In this document: positions 17,236 through 25,803 of the stretch, piece after piece
Position numbering within the stretch: position 1 is the stretch's first letter
Layout: each line of letters begins with the position of its first letter
Assembly: GCF_000527175.1 (NCBI RefSeq)
Contig: NZ_AZUR01000001.1
Location: forward strand, 3,435,001-3,499,000
DNA: 64,000 nucleotides
Origin: Pseudogulbenkiania sp. MAI-1
GTDB lineage: Bacteria > Pseudomonadota > Gammaproteobacteria > Burkholderiales > Chromobacteriaceae
Reading direction: 5' to 3'
Program-made: the position numbers and the translations under genes
Notes under the pieces: model-generated
What the model saw: only the letters and a program-made list of their open reading frames with translations
What the model was told of the DNA's origin: nothing
Databases searched by the model: none

Positions 17236-18012
17236 CTAATTGTTGGCTGAGCGGGCGGCAAACAAGGCGCGTACCCGCTGCAGATCGTCCGGCGTATCTA
17301 CCCCCGCGGGCGGCGCGTCGGCCACGGTGGCCACCATGATGGGGTAGCCGTGCCACAGCACGCGCAATTGCTCCAGCGCCTCGAAAGTTTCCAGAGGAGC
17401 AGGCGTCAGCGAGGTGTAGGTAGAGAGAAAACCCGCCTGGTAGGCGTACATGCCGATGTGCCGCAGAACCGGTAGCTCGGACGGCAGAACGTTCACATCC
17501 TGGGCGAACGCATCTCGGGCATAAGGGATGGGTGCCCGACTAAAATAAAGAGCCCGGCCGGTCCGGTCAAGCACCACTTTCACGACGTTGGGGTTGAAGA
17601 CGTCGGCGGCGCTGTGGATGGGGTGGGCCAGCGTCGCCATCGGCACGCCGGAATCCGCCATCAGCGCCGCCAGACGGTCGATCAGGGCCGGGTCGATCAA
17701 GGGCTCGTCGCCCTGCACGTTGACGATGATCTCGTCGTCCGCCAGCCCCAGCGTGGCCGCCACTTCGGCCAGGCGGTCGGTGCCGCTGGCGTGGTCGGCG
17801 CGCGTCATCACCGCGCGTACGCCGTGCTCGGCGCAGGCTGCGACGATGTCGGGGTGGTCGGTGGCGACGATGACCTCGCGCGCCGCCGAGCGGGAGGCCT
17901 GCTCGGCCACGCGCACCACCATCGGTTTGCCGGCGATGTCCGCCAGCGGCTTGCCGGGCAGCCGGCTCGACGCCATGCGCGCCGGCACCACCACGGTGAA
18001 GCCGCGGCTCAT
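17236..18012 (-). CDS. kdsB: 3-deoxy-manno-octulosonate cytidylyltransferase KdsB
   Basis: Activates Kdo as CMP-Kdo for transfer to lipid A. The 258 residues match the family. The nucleotidyltransferase signature VVPARMASSRLPGKPL is at the N-terminus, and the active-site NVQGDEPLI lies near residue 100. The ATG at 18012 is chosen over an upstream in-frame extension because it gives the exact family N-terminus and makes a 4-nt ATGA overlap with trm112. Pathway partner of kdsD and kdsC. Confidence 0.97.
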   Translation of the reverse strand: MSRGFTVVVPARMASSRLPGKPLADIAGKPMVVRVAEQASRSAAREVIVATDHPDIVAACAEHGVRAVMTRADHASGTDRLAEVAATLGLADDEIIVNVQGDEPLIDPALIDRLAALMADSGVPMATLAHPIHSAADVFNPNVVKVVLDRTGRALYFSRAPIPYARDAFAQDVNVLPSELPVLRHIGMYAYQAGFLSTYTSLTPAPLETFEALEQLRVLWHGYPIMVATVADAPPAGVDTPDDLQRVRALFAARSANN

Positions 18013-18191
18013 TCCACCTCTTCCTCGGCCGGCAGTTCGCGCGCCTCGCTCTCCAGCATCATCGGGATGCCGTCGCGGATGGGAAAGGCCAGCCGGTCGC
18101 CCTTGCACACCAGCTCCTGTTCGGCCTTGCGGTACACCAGCGGGCCCTTGCACAGCGGGCACACCAGGATCTCGAGAAATTTAGCGTCCAT
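18009..18191 (-). CDS. Trm112 family protein
   Basis: A 60-residue protein with the CPLCKGPL zinc-knuckle-like start and the PIRDGIPMML segment of the Trm112/YcaR family. Eukaryotic and archaeal Trm112 activate methyltransferases. The bacterial role between lpxK and kdsB is not established, though the neighbourhood is highly conserved. Only the first CxxC pair is present. It overlaps lpxK by 11 nt and kdsB by 4 nt. Confidence 0.93.
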   Translation of the reverse strand: MDAKFLEILVCPLCKGPLVYRKAEQELVCKGDRLAFPIRDGIPMMLESEARELPAEEEVE

Positions 18192-19191
18192 GTCGTATCT
18201 TCAATCGGGCAAGAATCCAGTCGGCAAGGTCCGGGGCGAGCCGCGCCCGGACCGGCAGGACCCATAGTCTAGCACGATTGACGCAGTGCAACTTGACGGC
18301 GTCCTTGGCCGTCACCAATACGGCGTCGGCGTCGTCCGGAATATCCTGCGGCTGGAAGGCGTGGTGATCGGGAAAGGCCAGGCGCCGGCCAGGCTTGAGG
18401 CCGAGTTGCTCGAGGGTACGGAAAAAGCGTTCGGGATGGCCGATGCCGGCCAGCGCCACCAGCCGCTCGCCGGCGAACTCGGCGGCACGGCGCGTCCTGG
18501 AGGGCTCGGCCAGCGAGACGAAGGCGCCCGGTTCCAGCGTCATGTCGAAGCGCGGTACCTCGGTCGGCAGCCAGCGCGCGCCGCCGACCAAGGGGCCGTT
18601 GACCACGATGGCGTCGACCGTGCGCAGCCGGCCAGCCGTCTCGCGCAGCGGGCCGTTGGGTAGCAGGCGGCCGTTGCCGATGCCGCGCGCACCGTCCAGC
18701 ACCGCCAGTTCCAGGTCGCGCGTCAGCCGGTAGTGCTGCAGGCCGTCGTCGCTGAGGATCAGTTGCACCTCGGGATGGCGTTCGAGCAGCAGGTGCCCGG
18801 CGGCGACGCGGTCGCGCCCCACCACGACCGGCGCCCCGCCGGCCGCCATCAAGAGCGGTTCGTCGCCGACCTCGGCAGCCGTCGCCTGCGGCGCGACCTC
18901 GGTCGGCACCGTGTGGGCGCCGCCGTAGCCGCGGCTGATGACGCCGACCGGCACGCCGCGTGCCTTGAAGGCCTCGATCAGCGCCAGTGTCAGGGGAGTC
19001 TTGCCCACGCCGCCGACGTTGATGTTGCCAATCACCACCACCGGGACCGGCAAGCGCTCGCGCTTGAGCATCCCCACTCGGTACAGGGCGCGCCGCAGTG
19101 CGGACACGCTGCCGAACAGCGCTTCCAGCGGGGCGAGCAGCACCGTCAGCCAGGCACGCGGACGGTACCAGTGGCGCTCGATCACCTTCAC
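18181..19191 (-). CDS. lpxK: Tetraacyldisaccharide 4'-kinase LpxK
   Basis: Inner-membrane-associated kinase of 336 residues that phosphorylates the 4' position of the lipid A precursor. The P-loop VGGVGKTPLTLAL is near residue 60, after an N-terminal hydrophobic helix (LTVLLAPLEALFG). SDDGLQHYRL is the conserved DDGxQH motif. It starts 4 nt after exbD. Confidence 0.97.
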   Translation of the reverse strand: MKVIERHWYRPRAWLTVLLAPLEALFGSVSALRRALYRVGMLKRERLPVPVVVIGNINVGGVGKTPLTLALIEAFKARGVPVGVISRGYGGAHTVPTEVAPQATAAEVGDEPLLMAAGGAPVVVGRDRVAAGHLLLERHPEVQLILSDDGLQHYRLTRDLELAVLDGARGIGNGRLLPNGPLRETAGRLRTVDAIVVNGPLVGGARWLPTEVPRFDMTLEPGAFVSLAEPSRTRRAAEFAGERLVALAGIGHPERFFRTLEQLGLKPGRRLAFPDHHAFQPQDIPDDADAVLVTAKDAVKLHCVNRARLWVLPVRARLAPDLADWILARLKIRHGR

Positions 19192-19195
19192 CTGA

Positions 19196-19615
19196 TTACT
19201 GCGTCGAAAGCTGGGTGGCGAAGGTCAGCTGGGTCAGGCCGGCCAGCCTTGCCGCCTCCATCACCCCCACCACCGACTGGTGGCTGGCCTTGGCGTCGGC
19301 GTTGACCACCACCACCACGCCGTTCTTGCCCGCCGCCAGATCCTTCAGCCGCGCCACCAGACCGTCGCGGTCGCCGGCCGGCAGCTTGGTCTCGCCCACC
19401 ATCATCTCCCCGGCGGGCGACACCGCCACGTCGATCTCATTGCTCTTTTCCGCCTGCGCCGCGCCTTGTGCCGACGGCAGGTCGATCTTCAGCTCGGAAA
19501 AGCGCGAATAGGTGGTGGTGACCATCAGGAAGATCAGGATCACCAGCAACAGGTCGATCAACGGAATGAAGTTGATTTCCGGCTCTTCCCGGTGCCGGCC
19601 ACGTCGAAAATTCAT
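19196..19615 (-). CDS. exbD: ExbD/TolR family biopolymer transport protein
   Basis: 139 residues: a short cytoplasmic N-terminus, one transmembrane helix (about 15-36) with the proton-path Asp in FIPLIDLLLVILIFLM, and a periplasmic domain. It forms a stator with the ExbB-like protein encoded 8 nt upstream. Whether the pair serves TonB, Tol or an LPS-linked role is unclear; no tonB or tolA is present. Placement next to lpxK is common in betaproteobacteria. Confidence 0.93.
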   Translation of the reverse strand: MNFRRGRHREEPEINFIPLIDLLLVILIFLMVTTTYSRFSELKIDLPSAQGAAQAEKSNEIDVAVSPAGEMMVGETKLPAGDRDGLVARLKDLAAGKNGVVVVVNADAKASHQSVVGVMEAARLAGLTQLTFATQLSTQ

Positions 19616-19623
19616 GAAGAACC

Positions 19624-20247
19624 TCAGTGGTTACCGTTCTTGCGCTCGCCGTGCAGCACTTCCACCAGCTTGACCGCCTGCGACTCCATGTCGACCAGCA
19701 GGGCGTCGACCTGGGCACGGAAATGACGATAGAACATCATGCTGGGAATCGCCACGATCAGGCCGAACGCGGTGTTGTAGAGCGCCACGGAAATGCCGTG
19801 CGCGAGCTCGGTGGGATTGGTGCCCGACGGCGCCTGCGAGCCGAAGATCTCGATCATGCCGATCACCGTGCCCAACAGACCCAGCAGCGGCGCCATGGCG
19901 GCGATGGTGCCGAGCGTGGTGAGGTAGCGTTCCAACTGGTGCGCGACCAGGCGGCCTTCGTCCTCGATCGACTCCTTCATCACCTCGCGGCTGGCGTCGG
20001 CGTTACGCAGACCGGCGGCGAACAGACGGCCGAGCGGGGAATGCTTACCGAGCAACTGCAGCAGCTCCGGCGATGCGCCGGCGCGGCGGAATTCCTGCAG
20101 GGTCTGTCCCAACAGCCCCTGCGGCGCCACCAGCGACTGACGCAGGCTGAAAAAACGCTCGAAAATGATGGTCAGCGAAATGATGGAGGCGACGATAATG
20201 GCCCAGATAGGCCAACCTGCCGCTTCGATGATGGACCCCACAGGCAT
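19624..20247 (-). CDS. exbB: MotA/TolQ/ExbB family proton-channel protein
   Basis: 207 residues with three hydrophobic segments: one near the N-terminus (AAGWPIWAIIVASII) and two in the C-terminal half (TIAAMAPLLGLLGTVIGMIEIF and GISVALYNTAFGLIVAIP regions). The conserved proton-channel ExbB domain spans residues 65-190. The ATG at 20247 is chosen because the 29 residues of an upstream in-frame extension have no family character. It is the first gene of the exbB-exbD-lpxK-trm112-kdsB-adk operon. Confidence 0.93.
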   Translation of the reverse strand: MPVGSIIEAAGWPIWAIIVASIISLTIIFERFFSLRQSLVAPQGLLGQTLQEFRRAGASPELLQLLGKHSPLGRLFAAGLRNADASREVMKESIEDEGRLVAHQLERYLTTLGTIAAMAPLLGLLGTVIGMIEIFGSQAPSGTNPTELAHGISVALYNTAFGLIVAIPSMMFYRHFRAQVDALLVDMESQAVKLVEVLHGERKNGNH

Positions 20248-20600
20248 TCTCCAAAGCGTGTCACAAACGGTAGACTGTAGCCGGTTTGGCCGGGGTTCGG
20301 CAACCGCTGCAAGGCTGCTGCCACCTCGTTCCAAGATAATCGGCTAAACCATGAATTTATAAGGGGAATCCCCGATCATCCACAAAAGCTGTGGATAAAA
20401 TTGTGGACAAGCCCGGGAAAAGCAGTCGGAACGATTGCCAGACAAGGCTCCCCCAGCATCCGCCCACACATTGAGCAAAAACACTAAGTTATTGATTAAA
20501 TTGAAAACATCCTACAACAACCGCTCCAGCGCCGCCCCTCATACCCACCTCCCCCGCTCCACGGCGCGGAACTTTTTTTGCTGTGGATGACTTGACAACC
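20248..20600. promoter_or_regulatory. 353-nt gap between exbB and xseA: divergent promoters and DnaA-box-like sites
   Basis: No gene is visible. The segment 20340-20520 is much richer in A+T than its surroundings (for example AAGTTATTGATTAAATTG near 20487). Four sequences like the DnaA box TTATCCACA occur: 20376-20384 (one mismatch, plus), 20390-20398 (perfect, minus), 20402-20410 (one mismatch, minus) and 20582-20590 (one mismatch, minus). It must also hold the exbB and xseA promoters. Confidence 0.6.
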
Positions 20601-21956
20601 ATGATTTTCGATCAAACCCATAACGACGTCATCAGCGTCTCCGCACTCAACCGCATGGCGCGCGATCTGCTGGAAAGCGGCCTGCCGGCGCTGTGGATCG
20701 GCGGCGAGATTTCCAACCTGACGCTGGCCGCCTCGGGCCACGCCTATTTCCTGTTAAAGGACGGTAGCGCGCAGATCCGCTGCGTGATGTTCCGCCACAA
20801 GCTGGCCGGCCTGGGCTTTCGTCCCGGCGAAGGCATGCAGGTGGAGCTCAAGGGCCTGGTGACGCTGTACGAGGCCCGCGGCGAGTACCAGATCAACGTC
20901 GACACCATGCGCTCGGCCGGGCTGGGGCGGCTGTTCGAAGCCTACGAGAAGCTCAAACAGAAGCTCGCCGCGGAGGGGCTGTTCGACGTCGCGCGCAAGC
21001 GGCCGATCCCGGCGCATCCGGCCGCCATCGGCATCGTCACCTCGCCGGCCGCCGCCACGCTGCGCGACGTGGTCACCACGCTGCGCCGGCGCATGCCGAG
21101 CATCCCGGTCATCCTCTACCCGGCCCAGGTGCAGGGCCAGGGCTCGGCCGAACAGCTGGCCGCCGCCATCGAGCGCGCCAGCGCGCGGCGCGAGGTCGAG
21201 GTGCTGATCGTCTGCCGCGGCGGCGGCAGCATCGAGGACCTGTGGTCGTTCAACGAGGAGGTGGTGGCGCGCGCCATCGCCGCCTGCCCGATCCCGGTGG
21301 TCAGCGGCGTCGGCCACGAGACCGACTTCACCATCTGCGACTTCGTCGCCGACCGGCGCGCGCCGACGCCGACCGCCGCCGCCGAACTGGTTTCCCCCAG
21401 CCGCGAGCACCTGCAGGGCCAGGTGGAACTGGCGCGCCGCCATCTGGCGCGCGCGCTCGGCCGGCTGCTGACCGACAAGGCCCAGCGGCTCGACTTCCTG
21501 TCACGCCGGCTCAAACACCCCGGCGAGCACCTGCAACGTCAGCACGAGACGCTGAGAGTGGCCGAAGAACGGCTGCGGCGACGCTTGCACGGGCTGTTCG
21601 AGCAGCGTCGCTGGCGCCTGCAACTGGCCGAAAGCCGGCTCGGCCACCGCCGCCCGGACCTGGCGCGGCAGGTCCAGCAACTCGACCGCTTGGCGGAAGC
21701 GCTGCACCGCGCCGGCGACGGCTGGCTCACCCAGCGCCGGCTGGCGCTGGCACGGCTGGCGGGCACGCTGGAGGCGATGAATCCGCAGGCGGTGCTGGAG
21801 CGTGGCTACGCCATCGTGCAGAAGGCCGACGGCCGTGCCGTGCGCTCACCGCTGGAGCTGCTCAACCACGAGCGGGTGACGCTGAGACTGGCCGAAGGCA
21901 GCACCGAGGCCATCATCGAGCACCCGGCGGGAGCCCAGCCGGAGCTGCCGTTCTGA
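20601..21956 (+). CDS. xseA: Exodeoxyribonuclease VII large subunit XseA
   Basis: Catalytic subunit of the single-strand exonuclease. It has 451 residues from the ATG at 20601; a GTG at 20583 would add six residues, and neither start has a clear ribosome site. An N-terminal OB fold (about residues 15-110, WIGGEISNL and HAYFLLKD) binds DNA. The catalytic domain has CRGGGSIEDLWSFNEE and VVSGVGHETDFTICDFVADRRA, and a long Arg-rich coiled coil follows. xseB is not here. Confidence 0.96.
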   Translation: MIFDQTHNDVISVSALNRMARDLLESGLPALWIGGEISNLTLAASGHAYFLLKDGSAQIRCVMFRHKLAGLGFRPGEGMQVELKGLVTLYEARGEYQINVDTMRSAGLGRLFEAYEKLKQKLAAEGLFDVARKRPIPAHPAAIGIVTSPAAATLRDVVTTLRRRMPSIPVILYPAQVQGQGSAEQLAAAIERASARREVEVLIVCRGGGSIEDLWSFNEEVVARAIAACPIPVVSGVGHETDFTICDFVADRRAPTPTAAAELVSPSREHLQGQVELARRHLARALGRLLTDKAQRLDFLSRRLKHPGEHLQRQHETLRVAEERLRRRLHGLFEQRRWRLQLAESRLGHRRPDLARQVQQLDRLAEALHRAGDGWLTQRRLALARLAGTLEAMNPQAVLERGYAIVQKADGRAVRSPLELLNHERVTLRLAEGSTEAIIEHPAGAQPELPF

Positions 21957-21996
21957 ACTTGACAAGGGGGAAGCGGAAGGAGGAGCATGCGTTAAT

Positions 21997-22012
21997 TCAA
22001 ACAATCGTTTGA
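21997..22012. promoter_or_regulatory. Palindromic operator candidate TCAAAC-N4-GTTTGA
   Basis: Perfect 6-bp inverted arms with a 4-nt centre overlap a TTAATT hexamer (21992-21997) 8 nt before the DUF4442 start. Size and symmetry are like TetR-family operators, but no tetR gene is in the window. Confidence 0.45.
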
Positions 22013-22019
22013 GACCATC

Positions 22020-22478
22020 ATGAAACCCTCCCCTCGCCTCGTCAAGACCATCATCAATCTGTGGCCGCCGTTTCTCGGCGCCGGCATCCGGGTCAGCCAC
22101 ATCGCGCCCGACTGGCGCGAAGTCGACGTCAGCCTGCGCCTCGGGCTCACCAACCGCAACTACGTCGGCGTGCACTTCGGCGGCAGCCTGTACGCCATGA
22201 CCGATCCGTTCTTCATGCTGATGGTGATGCAGAGTCTCGGCCGCGATTACTACGTCTGGGACCGGGCCGGCCGCATCGACTACCTCAAGCCGGGACGCGG
22301 CCGGGTCAGCGCCCGCTTCCGGCTGGACGAGGCGCAACTGGCCGAGATCCGCCGTCACACCGCCGGCGGCGAGAAGTACCTGCCCGAAATGCAGGTGGAC
22401 ATCGTCGACCACGAGGGCGAGGTGGTCGCCCGCGTGCACAAGACGCTGTACGTCAGACGCAAAAAAGACCGTCGCTGA
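22020..22478 (+). CDS. DUF4442 hot-dog-fold protein (putative thioesterase)
   Basis: A 152-residue protein of the DUF4442/PaaI-like hot-dog family. It starts with KTIINLWPPFLGAGI and carries the conserved NRNYVGVHFGGSLYAMTDPFFM helix region, where the hot-dog active site lies. Substrate is unknown; acyl-CoA is likely by family. A palindromic operator candidate sits directly upstream. Confidence 0.85.
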   Translation: MKPSPRLVKTIINLWPPFLGAGIRVSHIAPDWREVDVSLRLGLTNRNYVGVHFGGSLYAMTDPFFMLMVMQSLGRDYYVWDRAGRIDYLKPGRGRVSARFRLDEAQLAEIRRHTAGGEKYLPEMQVDIVDHEGEVVARVHKTLYVRRKKDRR

Positions 22479-22484
22479 CGGTTT
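22468..22484 (+). terminator. Weak hairpin at the end of the DUF4442 gene
   Basis: ACCGTC/GACGGT stem with a 3-nt loop overlaps the stop codon and is followed by TT. The short stem makes this a weak terminator at best. Confidence 0.35.
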
Positions 22485-22564
22485 CAGAGTGCAGACAAAA
22501 TCTCTAGATACGTTTCTACAGGACCCGACAGAGCCAAGCAGGAGACCAAGCTAGAGGCAGTGCC

Positions 22565-22873
22565 TCAGTCGCCAAAGCCGCCGAATACCTCGCGCATGCG
22601 CCCCAACACCTCCAGCGTACGCAGGTCGCCGACGCGGTAGTACACGCGGTTGGCATCCTTGCGCGTGCGCAAGACGCCCTTCTCGCGCATGATGGCCAGG
22701 TGCTGGGAAATATTGCTCTGCGAGGTACCGACGCGGTCGACAATATCCTGCACGCTGATTTCGCCGTCGCCCAGCACGGCGATGATCTTCAGACGCAGCG
22801 GATGCGACATGGCCTTCATCGCGCGCGAAGTCTGCTCGATCTGGTTGTCGTTGAACAGCAAGGGAGTCTCCAT
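22565..22873 (-). CDS. ArsR-family winged-helix transcriptional regulator without cysteines
   Basis: A 102-residue HTH protein. The winged helix includes MSHPLRLKIIAVLGDGEISV, the recognition helix TSQSNISQHLAIMREKG and a wing VLRTRKDANRVYYRV. No Cys is present and there is no ELCVCDL metal-binding motif, so thiol-type metal or persulfide sensing is excluded. It is transcribed divergently from gpmI across 90 nt, so gpmI and itself are likely targets. Confidence 0.9.
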   Translation of the reverse strand: METPLLFNDNQIEQTSRAMKAMSHPLRLKIIAVLGDGEISVQDIVDRVGTSQSNISQHLAIMREKGVLRTRKDANRVYYRVGDLRTLEVLGRMREVFGGFGD

Positions 22874-22931
22874 GAATCTGTTATTAGTCTGATTGCGTTA
22901 CAATACTACCCAAGCTGTTCTACCCCCATCA

Positions 22932-22948
22932 AGAATCTCTAATATTCT
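22932..22948. promoter_or_regulatory. Inverted repeat AGAAT-N7-ATTCT between arsR-like gene and gpmI
   Basis: A 5-bp inverted repeat in the divergent region, 15 nt before the gpmI start. It could be the operator of the ArsR-like regulator; arms are short, so chance is possible. Confidence 0.3.
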
Positions 22949-22963
22949 GGATCGCGCGCCCAC

Positions 22964-24484
22964 ATGAACGCACTCACACCGGTACTCCTCCTGATCATGG
23001 ACGGCTTTGGCCATCGCCTGGACGGCGAAGACAACGCCATCCTGCACGCCCGCACCCCAACCTGGGACGCCCTGCGCCAGCAGTACGCCTACGGCACCAT
23101 CGACGCCTCGGAAGGCTACGTCGGCCTGCCCAACGGCCAGTTCGGCAACTCCGAAGTCGGCCACCTGAACATCGGTGCCGGCCGCGTGGTGCAGCAGGAC
23201 ATCAGCCGCATCGACTGCGACATCGAAGACGGCCGCTTTGCCAGCAACCCGGTGCTGGTTGAGGCCTTCGGCCATGCCAAGGGCCATACCCTGCACGTGC
23301 TGGGCCTGCTCTCCGACGGTGGCGTGCACGCCCACGAGAACCATATCCACGCGCTGATCCGCGCCGCCCACGCCGCCGGCGTGGAACGCATCAACGTGCA
23401 CGCCTTCCTCGACGGCCGCGATACCCCGCCAAGGAGCGCCGAAACCTATTTGAAGCGCCTCGACGCCGTACTGGTCGAGTGCCCGGGCGCGCGCCTGGTC
23501 TCTGTCACCGGCCGCTACTGGGCGATGGACCGCGACAAGCGCTGGGAACGCGTCGAACCGGCCTACCGCCTGCTGGTCGAAGGCGAAGGGCTGCACCACG
23601 CCGACAGCGGTCTGGCCGCCCTGGCCGCCGCCTACGCCCGCGATGAGAACGACGAATTCGTCGCCGCCACCGCCATCGGCGAGCAGACCGCGATGCAGGA
23701 CGGCGACGTGGTGCTGTTCATGAACTACCGTGCCGACCGCGCGCGCCAGCTGACCACCGCGCTGACCGACCCGGCCTTCGCCGGCTTCGCCGCGCGCCAG
23801 CCCAAGTTCGGCTACTTCGCCACGCTGACCTCCTACGGCGAGGCCTACCGCAACCCGGTGGCCTACGCCCCGCAGAAGATCCGCAACGGCCTGGGCGAAT
23901 ACCTGGCCAGCCTCGGCCTCAAACAGCTGCGCATCGCCGAGACCGAGAAGTACCCGCACGTCACCTACTTCTTCAACGGCGGCGAGGAGCAGGTCTACCC
24001 CGGCGAAGACCGCATCCTGGTGCCGTCGCCCAAGGTCGCCACCTACGACCTGCAACCGGAGATGAACGCACCGGAAGTTACCGACAAGATCGTCGAAGCC
24101 ATCCGCTCCGGCCAGTACCACGCCATCATCTGCAACTACGCCAACTGCGACATGGTCGGCCATACCGGCAACTTCGCCGCCGCGGTCAAGGCGGTGGAAG
24201 CGCTGGACCAGTGCATGGCGCGCTGCGTCGAGGCGATGCGCGCGGCCGGCGGCGAAGTGCTGATCACCGCCGACCACGGCAACTGCGAGAGCATGTTCGA
24301 CAACATGAACGATCAGCCGCACACCCAGCACACCACCAACCCGGTGCCCTTCCTCTACGTCGGCCGCCCGGCCCGCATCCGTGCCGGCGGCGCGCTGAAG
24401 GACATCGCCCCGTCGCTGCTGGCGATGATGGGCCTGGGCAAGCCCGCGGAGATGAGCGGCGAATCGCTGATCGACTTCCAGTGA
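22964..24484 (+). CDS. gpmI: 2,3-bisphosphoglycerate-independent phosphoglycerate mutase GpmI
   Basis: A 506-residue Mn-dependent enzyme interconverting 3- and 2-phosphoglycerate. It shows the alkaline-phosphatase-like metal motif LLIMDGFGHR at the N-terminus, the nucleophile Ser in FGNSEVGHLNIGAG, HAFLDGRDTPP, and the C-terminal metal site ITADHGNCE. The stop overlaps the GTG start of envC. Confidence 0.98.
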   Translation: MNALTPVLLLIMDGFGHRLDGEDNAILHARTPTWDALRQQYAYGTIDASEGYVGLPNGQFGNSEVGHLNIGAGRVVQQDISRIDCDIEDGRFASNPVLVEAFGHAKGHTLHVLGLLSDGGVHAHENHIHALIRAAHAAGVERINVHAFLDGRDTPPRSAETYLKRLDAVLVECPGARLVSVTGRYWAMDRDKRWERVEPAYRLLVEGEGLHHADSGLAALAAAYARDENDEFVAATAIGEQTAMQDGDVVLFMNYRADRARQLTTALTDPAFAGFAARQPKFGYFATLTSYGEAYRNPVAYAPQKIRNGLGEYLASLGLKQLRIAETEKYPHVTYFFNGGEEQVYPGEDRILVPSPKVATYDLQPEMNAPEVTDKIVEAIRSGQYHAIICNYANCDMVGHTGNFAAAVKAVEALDQCMARCVEAMRAAGGEVLITADHGNCESMFDNMNDQPHTQHTTNPVPFLYVGRPARIRAGGALKDIAPSLLAMMGLGKPAEMSGESLIDFQ

Positions 24485-25785
24485 AACCGTTCCTGCTGCT
24501 CACCCTGCTCACCGGGGCCGCGCTGGCGGCCCCGGCGGCCGCCCCCTTGTCCGCCGCCCCGCACCAGCAGGACCTGCAACAGGTCCGGCAGGAGATCGAC
24601 AGCCTCAAGAAGGACATCGCCCAGAAGCAGGCCGTCAAGCAGGAAGCGCAAACCGCCATCCAGGCCAGCGAACAGGCGCTGCAGCAGACCAGCAAGACAC
24701 TGGCCTCGCTGGAGCAGAAGCACAGCGACTCGGCGCAACAGCTGGCCGAGTTGCGCACCCAGATCGAAGCCTCACAGGCGGGACTCAAGGCCGTGCGCAA
24801 GCGGGTGGCTCTTGTGCTGGGCAACCAGTACAAGGCCAGCCGCCACGACGCCATGCGGCTGATGCTCAATGCCGGCGACCCCAACCAGACCTCGCGCGAC
24901 CTGACCTACTACACCTACATCGCCCGCGCCCAGCAACAGCTGGTCGGCGACCTGATCGCCCGCCAGGGCGAGCTGGAGGCGATGTCGTTCCAGCTGGAGC
25001 AGGAACTCTCCCGCATCAACAGCCTGTCCAGCCAGAAAGAACAGGAAAAGGACCGTATCGAACTCAACCGCCAGGCGCATCAGCAGCAGCTGGCGGCACT
25101 GGCCGGCGAAATCCGCGAGCGCCAGAGCAAGCTGGTCAAGCTGCAGGAAGACCAACAGCGGCTGAGCGGCCTGATCGAGCAGATCAACCGCGAAATCGAG
25201 CGCCGCCGCCGCGAACAGGCGCGCAAGCAGGCCGAAGCGCGCCAAGCCCAGCAGGAAAAGGCCCGCAAGGCCGCCGAGCGGCAGCGCCAGCTCGCCGCCG
25301 AGGCGCGCCGCCAGGGCAAACCCGTGCCGAAAGAGCCAGTGAAACCCGCGCCGGAACAGACGGTCGAAGCGATAGCCGACGGCAGCGGCTCTGGCAAGGC
25401 CTTCAAGAGCCTACAGGGCCGCATGCGGCTGCCGGTCTCCGGCAGCATCGCCGGCCGCTTCGGCGCCCGGCGCGCGGAAGGTACCACCTGGAAGGGGCTG
25501 TTCATCAGTGCCGCCCCCGGCCAGCCGGTGCGCAGCGTCGCCGACGGCCAGGTGGTGTACGCCGACTCGCTGCGCGGCTTCGGCAACGCCGTCATCGTCG
25601 ACCATGGCGGCAATTACCTGACCGTCTACACCGGGCTGTCCGCCATGAGCCGCAACAGCGGCGAGCGGGTGAAAGCCGGCGAGACGCTCGGCAGCACCGG
25701 CACACTGGACAGCGGCGAGGCGGGGCTGTACTTTGAAATCCGCTACATGGGTCGCCCGGTCAACCCGCAAAGCTGGGCGCCTTAA
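24481..25785 (+). CDS. envC: Murein hydrolase activator EnvC
   Basis: 434 residues starting at a GTG that overlaps the gpmI stop (GTGA). An open frame continues upstream, but the GTG gives a proper signal peptide (1-18, LLTGAALA). A long coiled coil covers residues ~25-230, then a Lys/Arg/Gln-rich linker, then a LytM domain (~330-434). The LytM metal ligands are degenerate (WKGLFI at the first His position, GLYFEIR instead of HLHFE), as in E. coli EnvC, which activates amidases and does not cut murein itself. Acts in daughter-cell separation. Confidence 0.93.
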   Translation: MKPFLLLTLLTGAALAAPAAAPLSAAPHQQDLQQVRQEIDSLKKDIAQKQAVKQEAQTAIQASEQALQQTSKTLASLEQKHSDSAQQLAELRTQIEASQAGLKAVRKRVALVLGNQYKASRHDAMRLMLNAGDPNQTSRDLTYYTYIARAQQQLVGDLIARQGELEAMSFQLEQELSRINSLSSQKEQEKDRIELNRQAHQQQLAALAGEIRERQSKLVKLQEDQQRLSGLIEQINREIERRRREQARKQAEARQAQQEKARKAAERQRQLAAEARRQGKPVPKEPVKPAPEQTVEAIADGSGSGKAFKSLQGRMRLPVSGSIAGRFGARRAEGTTWKGLFISAAPGQPVRSVADGQVVYADSLRGFGNAVIVDHGGNYLTVYTGLSAMSRNSGERVKAGETLGSTGTLDSGEAGLYFEIRYMGRPVNPQSWAP

Positions 25786-25803
25786 CGGGAACACACAGAC
25801 ACT

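Noticed and set aside
20340..20600. Chromosomal replication origin
   Set aside because: DnaA-box-like sites and A+T richness are present, but dnaA, dnaN, gyrB or mnmG-type neighbours are absent and the boxes are few. Kept only as a DnaA-site cluster.
24211..24480. Longer N-terminus for EnvC
   Set aside because: The upstream in-frame part is an out-of-frame reading of gpmI and would bury the signal peptide; the GTG at 24481 explains the family start.
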